The notes under the pieces: model-generated
The model's database searches: none
What the model saw: the letters and a program-made list of their open reading frames with translations, nothing else
What the model was told of the DNA's origin: nothing
Shown: positions 17,768 to 25,957 of the stretch, one piece after another
How the letters are laid out: every line of letters begins with the position of its first letter
How positions within the stretch are numbered: the stretch's first letter is position 1
Program-made: the position numbers and the translations under genes
Origin: Lawsonibacter celer
GTDB lineage: Bacteria; Bacillota; Clostridia; Oscillospirales; Oscillospiraceae
Reading direction: 5' to 3'
Length of the DNA: 64,000 nt
Assembly: GCF_014281125.1 (NCBI RefSeq)
Contig: NZ_JACOEA010000003.1
Span: 124,001 to 188,000, forward strand

Positions 17768-18589
17768 TTACAGAAAGACCTGGTTTTGTTTGGGGTGGGC
17801 GAAGCTCTGCTCCAGCATGGCCACATGGGAGAGGAAGGCCGGGTCTTCAAAATACTTGGCCTGGCGGGTGCACCGCCGGATGCAGGCCTGGCACTTGATG
17901 CAGGTGCCGGGCACGCTGGACACGTCGTCCCGGTCGATGGCCCCCATGGGGCACACCCGGGCGCACACGCCGCAGTTGCAGCAGCGGTCCGGCCGGGTCC
18001 TGGGCTTGGCCTTGAGGAATTTGGCGGGCTGGCCGTCCGTCCCCTTGGGGACGTAATAGGGGGCCGCCGCGTCCCCGGGCACAGTCACAGGGCCGGGGAG
18101 CTCCGTCAGCCCCTTCACCTTCTCCGCCGTCCGCTTGGCAAAGTCCGCCATCTCCCGCCGATCCCCCCAGTCGGGCCGGCCATCGGCCAGTTTGTCCGTA
18201 AAGGCGTGCCGGCCCACAAACGCGCCGGCGGCCACAGTGCAGAAGCCCCCAGCCTCCAGCACGGCGCACAGCTCCGCCAGGGAGTTGTCAAAGCTGCGGT
18301 TGCCGAAGGTGACCACCCCCACCGCCAGGGCACCGTTCCCCCGCAGCTTGGTCTGAAATTCAGGCAGAATTTTGTTGGGCAGCTTGCCCGCGTAGGTGGG
18401 ACTGCCCACCACCGCCAGCTCCCCCGGGGCGAAATCCAGGGTCCGCGCCCGCTTGCCCGGCGGCGTGATGTCCTCCAGCCGGCAGGGGCAGCCCATCGCC
18501 TCCGCCAGGGCCTGGGCGATGTTCTCCACGGTCCTGCGGGTGTTCCCGGTGGCGCTCCAATACACGCCGCAAACCTGTGTGATCTCCAT
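17768..18589 (-). CDS. EFR1-type flavodoxin-ferredoxin fusion protein
   Basis: The 273-residue protein joins an N-terminal flavodoxin-like domain (phosphate loop SATGNTRRTVENIA, then AVVGSPTYAGKLPN) to a C-terminal 2[4Fe-4S] ferredoxin domain. The two cluster motifs are CCNCGVCARVCPMG and CIKCQACIRRC. This arrangement is the EFR1-family ferredoxin layout, widespread in anaerobic Clostridia and thought to shuttle electrons between FMN and iron-sulfur partners. GAAAGGAGCGGACC precedes ATG 18589. It is convergent with htpG. No dedicated redox partner lies beside it, so the physiological reaction is unknown. Confidence 0.9.
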   Translation of the reverse strand: MEITQVCGVYWSATGNTRRTVENIAQALAEAMGCPCRLEDITPPGKRARTLDFAPGELAVVGSPTYAGKLPNKILPEFQTKLRGNGALAVGVVTFGNRSFDNSLAELCAVLEAGGFCTVAAGAFVGRHAFTDKLADGRPDWGDRREMADFAKRTAEKVKGLTELPGPVTVPGDAAAPYYVPKGTDGQPAKFLKAKPRTRPDRCCNCGVCARVCPMGAIDRDDVSSVPGTCIKCQACIRRCTRQAKYFEDPAFLSHVAMLEQSFAHPKQNQVFL

Positions 18590-18718
18590 GGTCCGCTCCT
18601 TTCCCGCCGGAGGGCCCGGCGAAGCCGTTCGTTGCCGTACCGATCAGCCGCTTTGCGGCCATCCTTCCGACAATATGATACCATGGCCCTTATCAGAACG
18701 CAACGCCCGCCGGGAACT

Positions 18719-19764
18719 TCACTTCCTCCGCCGCCGCAGGGACACCGCCAGCCCCGCCGCCAGGCAGGCCAGACCCGCCCCGCCCAGGGCCAGGGTGACG
18801 ATGGTATTCACGTTTTCATTGAGCACCCACGGATCGGCCCAGTTGGAAAAATCGAACCGGAAGCCCAGGCCGTGGACCCGCCCCGGCACGGCGGGGCCCG
18901 CCAGCCGGTCCAGGAGGGCGTTGACCGTAAGCATCAGCGCCACCCCCAGCCCCAGGCAGAGGGCCGCCCGCAGCCAGCCGCTGAGCCGGGCATAGCGGAT
19001 CAGCAGGGCCATGCCCCACGCGAAGGCCGCGCCGTAGAGCACGCCGGGCAGCACGGGCAGCGGGAACCAGCCCGCCCCGCTCCAGCGGGCCGCCAGCCAC
19101 AGCAACAGGACCAGCAGCCCGGTCTCGATCCCCAGGCAAAAAACCGCCTTGTGCCGGCACAGGGGCTCGGGCAGCACCCGTAATGCAAAGGGCAGGAACA
19201 CCGCCCCCAGGCCGAAGGCCACGCTCACCCCGACCAAGAGGAACCAGTCTCCCCCCCCCCCCCGGAGTACAGGCAGCTCACCAGCAAAAGCAGCTCCAGG
19301 GCGGTGGTGAAGCCCCCCATGGTCCACAGGACCTTGTGCCGGGGGACCAGCACGGGGAGCAGGGTGAGGGAGGCCCCCAGCAGCTCCCCGGCCAGCACCA
19401 CCCAGAACCAGGACAGGGTGTGGTCCACCGCCAGGTTGCAGATCAGGCAGATGGCCGCCGTCCCCCCATATAAAATATACTGCATCAGGCGCACGTTGCG
19501 CAGCAGCTGCAGGTATTTTTTCGCCAGGGTCTCGGCGTTGCGGGTCTCCACATCCTTGCTGGCGGTGAGCAGCTCGTGCTCACTGACCTGCAGAATGGCA
19601 CAGATGTCCCGAATCAGGGTGATGTCCGGGTAGGACAGCCCTCGTTCCCACTTGGACACCGCCGACTCGGTGACATAGAGCTTGTCGGCAAATTCCCGCT
19701 GGGTGAGTCCCAGCTCCTTTCTCCGACGGCAGATGTACGCGCCGAACGTCTTTTTGCTTTCCAT
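18719..19764 (-). pseudogene. XRE-type HTH regulator with multipass membrane domain, out of frame at a 13-base homopolymer
   Basis: From ATG 19764 (AAGGAAGG upstream) the protein opens with an XRE helix-turn-helix (KELGLTQREFADKLYVTESAVSKWERG is the recognised region, residues about 15-42), then a linker and membrane helices (LMQYILYGGTAAICLICNL and others). A run of 13 G on this strand (19251-19263 on +) follows SCLYS, after which the frame ends quickly. With 11 or 14 G the frame continues as DWFLLVGVSVAFG and adds about five more membrane helices to a stop at 18719. The whole would be about 348 residues: a membrane-tethered regulator. The long homopolymer makes on/off switching by slippage possible; sequencing error is the alternative. 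Confidence 0.72.
19251..19263. repeat. 13-base C/G homopolymer inside a coding region
   Basis: This is the longest homopolymer noticed in the window and lies within the XRE membrane regulator. A G count of 11 or 14 would keep the frame; 13 does not. Confidence 0.95.
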
Positions 19765-20160
19765 GTTGATCCTTCCTTGTTCGCGGATTGCCTTGCAGGG
19801 CCGTCTCCACCATACGGCGGGCCGGGCAAAATAGCAAGCCTTTGGGGGCATTTTGCCCCTCGACTGTTAGGAAAGTCCCCGTTTTTCAGGGCTTTCCGGA
19901 CAGTCGGGGGGGCAGGGGCTTGCCAACCGTCCGCCGGGTCGGTATGGTAATGGAGTCTTGCAGGGCACGCTTCAAAAAAGGATGTCTGCCCGATGAAATA
20001 TCTGTGCGTAGTGCTCACCAATACCCCGGCTGTTTCTCCCGGCTGCTCGCCTCCTCCGGGGCCCTTCCTCTGGGAAAGGACTCCAGCCTCTGCCTGCCCA
20101 ACCACCTCCCGGCCGAATTGGAACAGGCCGTCCTGCCGGCCCCGGTCCGGTGTGACCAGC
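19765..20160. other. Intergenic region with a long imperfect palindrome
   Basis: No convincing gene is present. At 19,850-19,914 there is an imperfect palindrome: CGACTGT (19861-19867) pairs with ACAGTCG (19900-19906), GGAAAG with CTTTCC inside it, and flanking TGCCCC with GGGGCA outside. The hairpin could be a terminator, an RNA element or a relic of a small repeat. The rest downstream of ttcA shows only short chance frames. Confidence 0.5.
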
Positions 20161-20919
20161 TTATTCCTCCTCGGGCAGGGGCAGCCTCCTGTGCTCCCGG
20201 GGCCCCCACTCGGGCAGGGGCAGGTGCTGCATGGCCCCCAGCACCCGGCTTTTCAGGCCGGGGTACTGCTGGTCCAGCGACCGGATCAGCTCCTTGATCT
20301 CCTGCCGCTTGGTGTTGCCATCCGCCGGACAGGGGTTGAACACCACGGGCAAGCGATTGCGCTGGGCGGCATTGCGGATCATCCCCTCCCCGCAGTAGAG
20401 CAGGGGGCGGATCTGGGTGATCCCCGTGCGGTCCAGATAGGTCACAGGCTGAAAACAGCTCAGCCGCCCCTCATAAAAGAGGGAGAGGAAAAAGGTCTCC
20501 ACGGCGTCGTCAAAGTGGTGGCCCAGGGCGATTTTTGTAATGCCCCGCTCCGCCAGGGCATTGTGAAGTGCCCCCCGGCGCATTTTCGCGCACATGGAGC
20601 AGGGGTTCTTCTCCCTGCGCAGGTCGAAGATAATATGGTGGATCTCCGAGCTGAGCAGGGTATAGGGCACCCCCAATTCCCGGCAGTAGTCCGCCACGCC
20701 CCGGAAATCCATCCCCTCTCCCCCATCCACATGGCCCATGTCCAGGGTGATCGCCTCCACGGTAAAACGCTTGGGATAGAAGGCGCTCAGCCTGGCCATG
20801 GCGGTCAGCAGCACCAGGGAATCCTTGCCGCCGGACACCCCCACGGCGATGCAGTCCCCCTCCTGAATCATGTCGTAATCCTCCACGCAGCGGCGGGCGT
20901 AGCTCAATATCTTATTCAT
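20161..20919 (-). CDS. ttcA: TtcA-like PP-loop tRNA thiolation protein
   Basis: This 252-residue protein is an ATP-pyrophosphatase of the TtcA/TilS superfamily. The PP-loop SGGKDS is at residues 29-34, a Cys pair CSMC lies near residues 107-110, and the conserved ALGHHFDDAVET follows, with a further Cys in VVFNPCPAD. TtcA adds sulfur to cytidine-32 of tRNA using an iron-sulfur cluster held by such cysteines. A GTG six bases upstream is in frame, but ATG 20919 has GAGG at good spacing. It is divergent from rplM. Some relatives in this group have other roles, so the exact tRNA target is inferred. Confidence 0.85.
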   Translation of the reverse strand: MNKILSYARRCVEDYDMIQEGDCIAVGVSGGKDSLVLLTAMARLSAFYPKRFTVEAITLDMGHVDGGEGMDFRGVADYCRELGVPYTLLSSEIHHIIFDLRREKNPCSMCAKMRRGALHNALAERGITKIALGHHFDDAVETFFLSLFYEGRLSCFQPVTYLDRTGITQIRPLLYCGEGMIRNAAQRNRLPVVFNPCPADGNTKRQEIKELIRSLDQQYPGLKSRVLGAMQHLPLPEWGPREHRRLPLPEEE

Positions 20920-21028
20920 AGGCACCTCAAAAAATGAAAATTAAAACCGAGTATTCAGGAGATTTTCAGAGAAAACAAGAGAAAACAAAAGCTTTCCTTT
21001 TTCTAAATTAAAAAACTCAAAAAACGTG

Positions 21029-21057
21029 TTGACACCCGAATCTGGCCGTATTATAAT
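21029..21057 (+). promoter_or_regulatory. Consensus sigma-A promoter of rplM-rpsI
   Basis: TTGACA (21029-21034), 17 bases, TATAAT (21052-21057): both boxes are perfect consensus. The roughly 75-base leader that follows contains a small stem (CCAATC / GATTGG around 21068-21085). Firmicute L13 operons often carry an autoregulatory leader, but I cannot confirm that structure here. Confidence 0.92.
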
Positions 21058-21142
21058 ACAAAACGCTCCAATCGTCCAGATTGGGGCACCTGTTGTGTTT
21101 TAACATTTTTTCAAGATAGAAAGCGAAATTGGAGGTTTCACC

Positions 21143-21574
21143 ATGTCCACTTTTATGGCCAACAAGGGGAACATCGTCCGCAAGTGGTATATCCTCGATG
21201 CGGCGGGCAAGCCCCTGGGCAAGACCGCTGCCGCCGCCGCCGTGCTGCTGCGGGGCAAGCATAAGCCCGAGTTCACTCCCCACGCCGACTGCGGCGACAG
21301 TGTCGTGATCGTCAACGCCGAGAAGGCCATTCTGACCGGCAAGAAGCTGGAGCAGAAGTACTACCGCCGTCATTCCGGCTGGGTGGGCGGCCTCAAGGAG
21401 ACCAAGTACCGCCTGCTGATGCAGCAGAAGCCCGAGCTGGCCATGCAGCTGGCCGTGCGCGGCATGCTGCCCAAGAACGACCTTTCCCGGACCGCTCTGA
21501 CCCGCCTGCACATCTACCGCGGCGCTGAGCATCCCCACACCGCCCAGAAGCCCGAAGCCTGGGCGGCCAACTAA
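21143..21574 (+). CDS. rplM: 50S ribosomal protein L13
   Basis: This 143-residue protein is recognisable throughout: KWYILDAAGKPLGKTA near the start, GDSVVIVNAEKAILTGKK, YYRRHSGWVGGLKE and RGMLPKNDLSR. It binds 23S rRNA early in large-subunit assembly. The length is standard. TTGGAGG precedes ATG 21143, and rpsI follows after 18 bases, the conserved L13-S9 operon order. A consensus promoter lies upstream. Confidence 0.98.
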   Translation: MSTFMANKGNIVRKWYILDAAGKPLGKTAAAAAVLLRGKHKPEFTPHADCGDSVVIVNAEKAILTGKKLEQKYYRRHSGWVGGLKETKYRLLMQQKPELAMQLAVRGMLPKNDLSRTALTRLHIYRGAEHPHTAQKPEAWAAN

Positions 21575-21592
21575 GCAGGAGGTACGAAACTG

Positions 21593-21997
21593 ATGTATAA
21601 GAGCAAGAAGCCTTATCTGTACGGCACCGGCCGCCGCAAGTCCTCCGTGGCCCGGGTGCATCTCTTCCCCAACGGCACCGGCTCCATCACCATCAACGGC
21701 CGTGATATTGACGACTACTTCGGTCTGGAGACCCTGAAGCTGCTGGTTCGTCAGCCTCTGGAGACCACTGGCCTCACCGGCAAGGTGGACATTGTGGCCA
21801 CCGTCACCGGCGGCGGCGTGACCGGCCAGGCCGGCGCCATCCGCCACGGCCTCTCCCGCGCCCTGCTGGAGGTCAACCCCGAGTTCCGCGCCCCCCTGAA
21901 GGCCGCCGGCTTCCTGACCCGCGACCCCCGTATGAAGGAGCGCAAGAAGTACGGTCTGAAAGCGGCAAGACGTGCGCCCCAGTTCTCCAAGCGTTAA
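21593..21997 (+). CDS. rpsI: 30S ribosomal protein S9 (C-terminus supplied by integrated island)
   Basis: This 134-residue small-subunit protein has the expected start ([13 protein letters not shown]) and the universal C-terminal tail ending QFSKR that reaches the P-site tRNA. AGGAGG lies upstream of ATG 21593. Its last 18 codons and stop are repeated at 41,197-41,253 with the same amino acids but 13 of 57 bases different, almost all silent. The copy here uses AGA, GCA, GCG and CGT codons, unlike the GC-rich codons of the displaced copy and of the rest of the gene. The natural reading is that an integrated element replaced the 3' end while keeping the protein intact. Confidence 0.97.
   Translation: MYKSKKPYLYGTGRRKSSVARVHLFPNGTGSITINGRDIDDYFGLETLKLLVRQPLETTGLTGKVDIVATVTGGGVTGQAGAIRHGLSRALLEVNPEFRAPLKAAGFLTRDPRMKERKKYGLKAARRAPQFSKR
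21941..21997 (+). repeat. attL: rpsI 3' end at left island boundary
   Basis: These 57 bases encode the last 18 residues of S9 plus stop and match 41,197-41,253 at 44 of 57 positions. The longest identical runs are 8-9 bases (AAGTACGG, CTGAAAGC, CCCCAGTTC), long enough for a recombinase core. The exact crossover cannot be placed by eye. Confidence 0.75.
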
Positions 21998-22010
21998 AAA
22001 GTTGCTTTTT

Positions 22011-22041
22011 CCCCGGAAAACTTCGGTTTTCCGGGGTTTTT
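22011..22041 (+). terminator. Terminator after rpsI
   Basis: A perfect 11-bp stem (CCCCGGAAAAC / GTTTTCCGGGG) with a stable TTCG tetraloop and T run, 14 bases after the stop. By the island model this terminator came with the element. Confidence 0.95.
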
Positions 22042-22166
22042 CTTTTCTAAAAGTTGATAGCATGGATTCCGGTATGTCTATTTGTGCCTGGAACTCCGTT
22101 GCTATATATAGTGGTTTAGATGAATTTTAGACACAATATTTGGGGCCATTTTGAGGTTACGGACCC

Positions 22167-22193
22167 GTTTGAGGTTACAAATGAGGTTACAGA
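22167..22193. repeat. 27-bp direct repeat, left copy (candidate recombinase arm sites)
   Basis: Identical to 41,120-41,146. It contains two GAGGTTAC words 12 bases apart, and a third lies at 22,153. The same spaced pair occurs in the right copy. Short direct repeats beside an att core are typical of integrase arm-binding sites; that role is inferred. Confidence 0.7.
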
Positions 22194-22417
22194 GATTTTC
22201 GATTTTCAGAACTTTTCGAGGCAATTTGCGCACTTCTGCTCCAGTTACGAAAAGGCTTCAAAATGTTATGAAAAAATTGAAATGTGGAATTCCGGCTTTT
22301 GAGAGATAGAATTGATTATCAAACCGTTTCATGTTGTGTTGTGATATCTTTTCCACAAGGTCAAGTGATAAAATCTCGTGTGTTTGAACCGAAGCATTGG
22401 CCGTTATGTGTGAAAAA

Positions 22418-22465
22418 GCAAACGCACTTCCGTGCAGGCTGTCCGCCTGTTGGAAGTGCGTTTGC
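22418..22465 (-). terminator. Strong hairpin, probably a minus-strand terminator
   Basis: A perfect 14-bp stem (GCAAACGCACTTCC / GGAAGTGCGTTTGC) plus an inner CAGGC/GCCTG stem. Read on the minus strand it is followed by TTTTTC, as in an intrinsic terminator, though the gene it once served is degraded. Confidence 0.6.
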
Positions 22466-22984
22466 TCGATGAAAAACTTGTTCTGCTTTCAGCAGCTCAT
22501 ATTTCAAAAGATCAAGGGAGGCCCTGCCAGCATCTGCTCCCAGGCCATAGACCACTTGCAGCTTAACGGGGTCTTTCTCCACCCGCCCGATTTGGAGCGA
22601 TTCTGCGAGAAGGACAACGAGTAGCTTTTTACTTGCCTTTCCATTTCGATGATGTCCCCCACTTGCCGGTTGTAGACCTCCCATAGCCGGTTGAAGGAGC
22701 GCAGCCAAGGGATGGGACTCTACTTTCGATATTCCAGAGGCAGGGTAAGCATAAGACGATATGGCGCTCTACCATTGCTCGAAGACAAGATACAGCAAAT
22801 GTAAAGGAGATTGGCTCTGGAACATTTCACTCTCGGCCCGTTGTCCTTGTGCCAGTCAGGTAATTTATAGTCCGGTACAAACCGCGAATTTGAGGCTTTG
22901 TTGTGCTATGGGGGGTGAACTTTACCCTCTGTTTTCTACTGTTATAATGAGGGGCAATTTTCTGCAAAGAAGGATGTGAACACC

Positions 22985-23182
22985 ATGGAATTATACTCCC
23001 GAAGTGAGGCTGCCGCTATGCTTGGCATTACAGTTCGAAAGCTGGATGAACTGCGCGCCAGAAGATTGATAGGATACTATCAACGATGCCCGGGCGGGAA
23101 AGTACAGTTTTCTATTGCTCACTTGGAAAAGTATCTGCAACGCATCGAGAAGTCACCAAGACCAGTCACCAAGTCAAGATGA
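22985..23182 (+). CDS. Excisionase-like helix-turn-helix protein
   Basis: This 65-residue basic protein is a winged HTH of the excisionase/MerR-like HTH_17 type: YSRSEAAAMLGITVRKLDEL, then an RRLIGYY turn and GGKVQFSIAHLEKYLQ. Such proteins bend DNA at attachment sites and direct integrases toward excision. ATG 22985 is preceded by AAGAAGGAT; the in-frame GTG nine bases upstream is too close to that site. It lies about 1 kb inside the left boundary, where recombination-directionality genes are usual. The integrase that would use it is missing. Confidence 0.75.
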   Translation: MELYSRSEAAAMLGITVRKLDELRARRLIGYYQRCPGGKVQFSIAHLEKYLQRIEKSPRPVTKSR

Positions 23183-23304
23183 AGAACTAAGGATACAAGT
23201 GTTGTTGGAACGGCTGGATAGTCACGTCGATTAAGTGCTGAATTCCAGAATGCAAAACGGCACCTGCTCGATACTTAATTACTGAGCCGTCGCCTCTTCG
23301 TAGT

Positions 23305-23667
23305 TCAAAAGAGTTCCCACCAGTAGTCAAATACCTTACGATACTGGTTCCCTTTCTTTGGTAGACAGCGATATTTCCGGACTTTTCGATTCCCTTTCCG
23401 CTTCAGATACTGCTGCCGGTTGCTGGACTTCATATACTGAATGTGCAGTCCCGAGTGGAGCAAGGTCGTTATTCTCTCATAGTCCCCTATTATATAACCC
23501 ATATTCGGCGCGTAACCGCTGTGCTGAATGAGAAACAGAAGGCGATCTGAATGCCTGATACTCTGTGAACGTCGGTATTGGCGGCCGGTACGACGCCCGC
23601 AGCCATTCTCCGCTTTAGTCGATTCCAGAATCTCGGCGATCCGATTGTTTAACTCTTGCTCTGTCAT
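23305..23667 (-). CDS. Basic small island protein, unknown function
   Basis: The 120-residue product is very basic, with RRTGRQYRRSQS in the middle and a Lys/Arg-rich C-terminus ending VFDYWWELF. It begins with an acidic amphipathic helix (TEQELNNRIAEILEST). AAAGG precedes ATG 23667, which lies inside the end of the upstream gene, so it is translationally linked to a three-gene minus-strand operon. Basic composition suggests nucleic-acid binding, but no domain is recognised. Similar short genes occur in Clostridial integrative elements as far as I recall. Confidence 0.6.
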   Translation of the reverse strand: MTEQELNNRIAEILESTKAENGCGRRTGRQYRRSQSIRHSDRLLFLIQHSGYAPNMGYIIGDYERITTLLHSGLHIQYMKSSNRQQYLKRKGNRKVRKYRCLPKKGNQYRKVFDYWWELF

Positions 23668-23791
23668 AGGCCTTTCTACTCTGAACGATCCGGGTGACAG
23701 GATTGACTCCGTTCCAAGATCCTCGCTGTTTTGCGTGATATTCCCGTTTGGCCTTCTTACTGCGCTTGTCCAATGGTATCAACTGTTTCAC
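23615..23791 (-). CDS. Short basic island protein, unknown function
   Basis: A 58-residue protein starting at GTG 23791, with AGGAGG nine bases upstream. The conserved-looking core is PLDKRSKKAKREYHAKQRG followed by SWNGVNPVTR. It overlaps the gene before it by 35 bases and the gene after it by 53 bases, a compact arrangement typical of mobile elements. I recall similar 50-60 residue proteins in integrative elements of gut Firmicutes; their role is not established. Confidence 0.6.
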   Translation of the reverse strand: MKQLIPLDKRSKKAKREYHAKQRGSWNGVNPVTRIVQSRKAYDRARVKQSDRRDSGID

Positions 23792-24119
23792 GGGAATTCG
23801 CCTCCTCTTTTCTCTGCTGTTGACATTCGCCCCAAAGCGCACGGCATACATCCAAATAGTCTATATAGCCCAGCAACATCATCTTTTTCGGCAACTCTTC
23901 CAGCGCTACCTGGAACCTCGCCCGATCCCGTTTCCGCACATGGCAGAAGATCACACGGTACGGAGAGTCACCCCGTACATATTCCTCGCGGAAGTGCACC
24001 CGCACCTGATGCTTGATGAAAAGCTGATCAGCCAGATAAGCATTCGTGTCCAGGAATGCGAAATAGTTATAGAACAGAGATAGCCTGTCAATGTGCTGGT
24101 AGAAAAGTGTATCTCCCAA
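23757..24119 (-). CDS. Island protein of unknown function, first of a three-gene operon
   Basis: The 120-residue product starts at TTG 24119, with AAAGGAG seven bases upstream. It has an aromatic, mixed alpha/beta N-terminal half (RLSLFYNYFAFLDTNAYLAD), then RVIFCHVRKRDRARFQVALEEL and a polar tail. No family is recognised. It heads the minus-strand operon and is divergent from the XRE regulator at 24,245, so the 125-base gap between them probably holds both promoters and the regulator's operator. Confidence 0.58.
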   Translation of the reverse strand: MGDTLFYQHIDRLSLFYNYFAFLDTNAYLADQLFIKHQVRVHFREEYVRGDSPYRVIFCHVRKRDRARFQVALEELPKKMMLLGYIDYLDVCRALWGECQQQRKEEANSRETVDTIGQAQ

Positions 24120-24200
24120 TAGTGCTCTCCTTTATGACAATCTCATTACAAATGCAGAGGATCGCTTGCTATTCCAGAGTATATCGGTTATATTTTAATA

Positions 24201-24216
24201 TTCCGCTGCGGCGGAA
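24201..24216. promoter_or_regulatory. Candidate operator between divergent island genes
   Basis: TTCCGC and GCGGAA form a perfect 6-bp inverted repeat with a four-base centre, about 28 bases ahead of the XRE gene and in the divergent gap. It is a plausible site for that regulator but unproven. Confidence 0.35.
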
Positions 24217-24244
24217 ATCATCCTACTGAATGGAGGCGATCCAT

Positions 24245-24583
24245 ATGTCCGTGATTCGGTTTCCTGTGATCGATCCTGTGGCTACCGGAGCAAATATCTG
24301 CCGACTTCGAAAAGACCGTGGCCTGACGGTCCGAGATCTCCAGCAGTATTTCGGATTCGAGGAGCCACAGGCCATCTACAAATGGCAGCGGGGGCAGAGC
24401 CTGCCCAGTGTAGATAACCTCTACGCGCTGAGTGCCTTGCTCCAGGTCCCGATGAATGAGATCATCATCTCCACTTCTCATATTGTTCCGTTTGAGCAGC
24501 AGGCTTCCGCCTGCTGCTCAGGTCATTTTATACTGGGATTATTTCCGGCACAGTGGGCGTGGCAGAATTTCAAAACCGCTTAG
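24245..24583 (+). CDS. XRE-family transcriptional regulator
   Basis: This 112-residue DNA-binding protein carries one XRE/Cro-type HTH: GANICRLRKDRGLTVRDLQQ, then YFGFEEPQAIYKWQRGQSLP as turn and recognition helix, and NLYALSALLQVPMNEII closing the domain. GGAGG lies eight bases before ATG 24245. The C-terminal 30 residues are Cys/Phe/Trp-rich and may be a degenerate tail. It is divergent from the three-gene operon and likely represses it or the element's own functions. Confidence 0.82.
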   Translation: MSVIRFPVIDPVATGANICRLRKDRGLTVRDLQQYFGFEEPQAIYKWQRGQSLPSVDNLYALSALLQVPMNEIIISTSHIVPFEQQASACCSGHFILGLFPAQWAWQNFKTA

Positions 24584-24944
24584 ACCCTTGTCCGCTTGCT
24601 CTCCACGGGCTTGCCCCGGCCAAACTGGACCGCTGCCTACCCAAGGTTGAGCCAGCGACTTGAAATATAGATTATCATGCCATTTTATCTGGCAACAGGT
24701 GGGCGTAAGGTTGAATTCTGCGTTTGACAACGAATGTGTTGTAGAATGGCGGCTTTACGGCGAACGTAGAAGGAGGCGCCTGACGATCCAATCATCATGA
24801 GTTATGAGCTCATTTTGCATTCATCAGATGCAGTCCTTTGTATCGCGGGGGTTGCGCAGCCTCATAATTCATCTGCGCCTGAACCGATCATCACTGCCTA
24901 TCCACTCTGCCACGCCCACCACACCGGAAGGTGTGGCGTAGAGG
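24584..24944. other. Intergenic stretch, no gene seen
   Basis: The only structure noticed is a 7-bp stem with GGAA loop (CCACACC / GGTGTGG, near 24,911-24,928) just beyond the end of the minus-strand gene at 24,945. It lacks a clear T run, so it is at best a weak terminator. Confidence 0.5.
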
Positions 24945-25586
24945 TCAAGCAACCGTAGCCTTCTCAATGTAATCGCTGAGGATCACCTCAAAGCTATCGT
25001 TCATGTCAAAGGGCGGTTCATATGCGACCTCGGTATTGACCAGGCACTTGTCAAGGGACATGGAGATCTCATCTGCCTTTTTGCTCAGAGCCGTTGCCAT
25101 TCCCCGGATCTTATTCCGATCGAAGTCAATAGTGGTGACCTGCGTGGCATCGCAGCGGTAGGAGACCTGATTGCCCTCACCGTTAAACCGGAAGCCAGAG
25201 CCCCCACCGGCGATTGTCTTTTCACTGTTACGGAGCGTGGTCATATGACGGAAGACTTCAGCCAACTCCTGGCGTTGCCGATTCAGGCCCACCTCGCTGT
25301 CCATATCCAGATCCAGTCCGCCCTTGGCGGTATGGATGGCTCGACACAGTTTCTCCCGTTCTTCCAGGATGGACATGAGGAAGGCAGCCACTTCGTTTGC
25401 ATGGCCAGCGTACTCACTGGGAGCGACTTCCTCCACCACCGCGTCTTGGGCATCACCCATGACCTTGCTCCTCAGGTGCGTGGTCTTGACCTTGACGATG
25501 TTCCGCCGATCTTGAAGGATCTCAGTGGCTTCGACCATCAGATCTTTGAGTTTATTCTGGAAGCGAAAAGCGTCTTTCATATTCAT
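24945..25586 (-). CDS. Island protein of unknown function, mostly helical
   Basis: The 213-residue soluble protein begins with a helical region (FQNKLKDLMVEATEILQDR) and continues with long charged helices. A central glycine-rich turn SEKTIAGGGSGFRFNGEGN is followed by a beta-like stretch, then another helix. There is no membrane segment or catalytic motif I recognise. GGAGG lies eight bases before ATG 25586. It is divergent from the macro-domain gene across a 370-base gap and may belong with the macro/DUF2200/VWA group; that link is only positional. Confidence 0.65.
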   Translation of the reverse strand: MNMKDAFRFQNKLKDLMVEATEILQDRRNIVKVKTTHLRSKVMGDAQDAVVEEVAPSEYAGHANEVAAFLMSILEEREKLCRAIHTAKGGLDLDMDSEVGLNRQRQELAEVFRHMTTLRNSEKTIAGGGSGFRFNGEGNQVSYRCDATQVTTIDFDRNKIRGMATALSKKADEISMSLDKCLVNTEVAYEPPFDMNDSFEVILSDYIEKATVA

Positions 25587-25957
25587 AGTTCATACCTCCT
25601 TTGATCTCGTCAAAATAAATCCAGTCTAAAGTTTCGCTGGAAACGGTCCTTTGATGTGTTCATCATACCGCTTACTCACCTCGCTGTCATTGAACTGCTG
25701 GTTTAATTAGAGTCAACGAGTTTTTCTTGCCATATGATGACCCTCCAGGATCAGCGACAACTCCTTAAGCCTTCTGGTAGCCAAATCGATGGATTCAAAT
25801 AAGTTTTTTATGAGGGCTACATCGAAGCATAAGAGGAAACTGCCATGTTATCTTCTGCGATTGAAAAAGGGAAATCCCAAGTATTGAGCCACTGTGCTGT
25901 TGTCATGACGACTCACACTATGTTATGATATTCTTATCAAACTATGGGAGGTGCCTT
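25587..25957. promoter_or_regulatory. Divergent intergenic region with promoter of the macro-domain gene
   Basis: TTGTCA (25900-25905), 18 bases, TATGAT (25924-25929) sit 29 bases before the macro-domain start. The rest of the 370 bases holds no supported gene; the promoter of the minus-strand 213-residue protein must lie near 25,620-25,700 but no clear boxes stand out. Confidence 0.5.

Larger units (their letters stand above)
22045..22984. other. Left-end island region with only gene remnants
   Basis: The DNA here is AT-richer than the host. A short open frame at 22,120-22,302 contains the repeated words FEVT/NEVT because it spans the GAGGTTAC repeats, and I do not trust it as a gene. On the minus strand, around 22,361-22,708, broken frames include RLWEVYNRQVGDIIEMERQ, possibly the end of a lost element gene, leading into a hairpin with a T run at 22,418-22,465. 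A TATAAT box at 22,942-22,947 may serve the excisionase-like gene. Nothing else was recognised. Confidence 0.5.

Noticed and set aside
22120..22302. A 60-residue frame beginning just after the rpsI terminator
   Set aside because: Its words FEVT and NEVT come from the GAGGTTAC repeats and there is no ribosome site.
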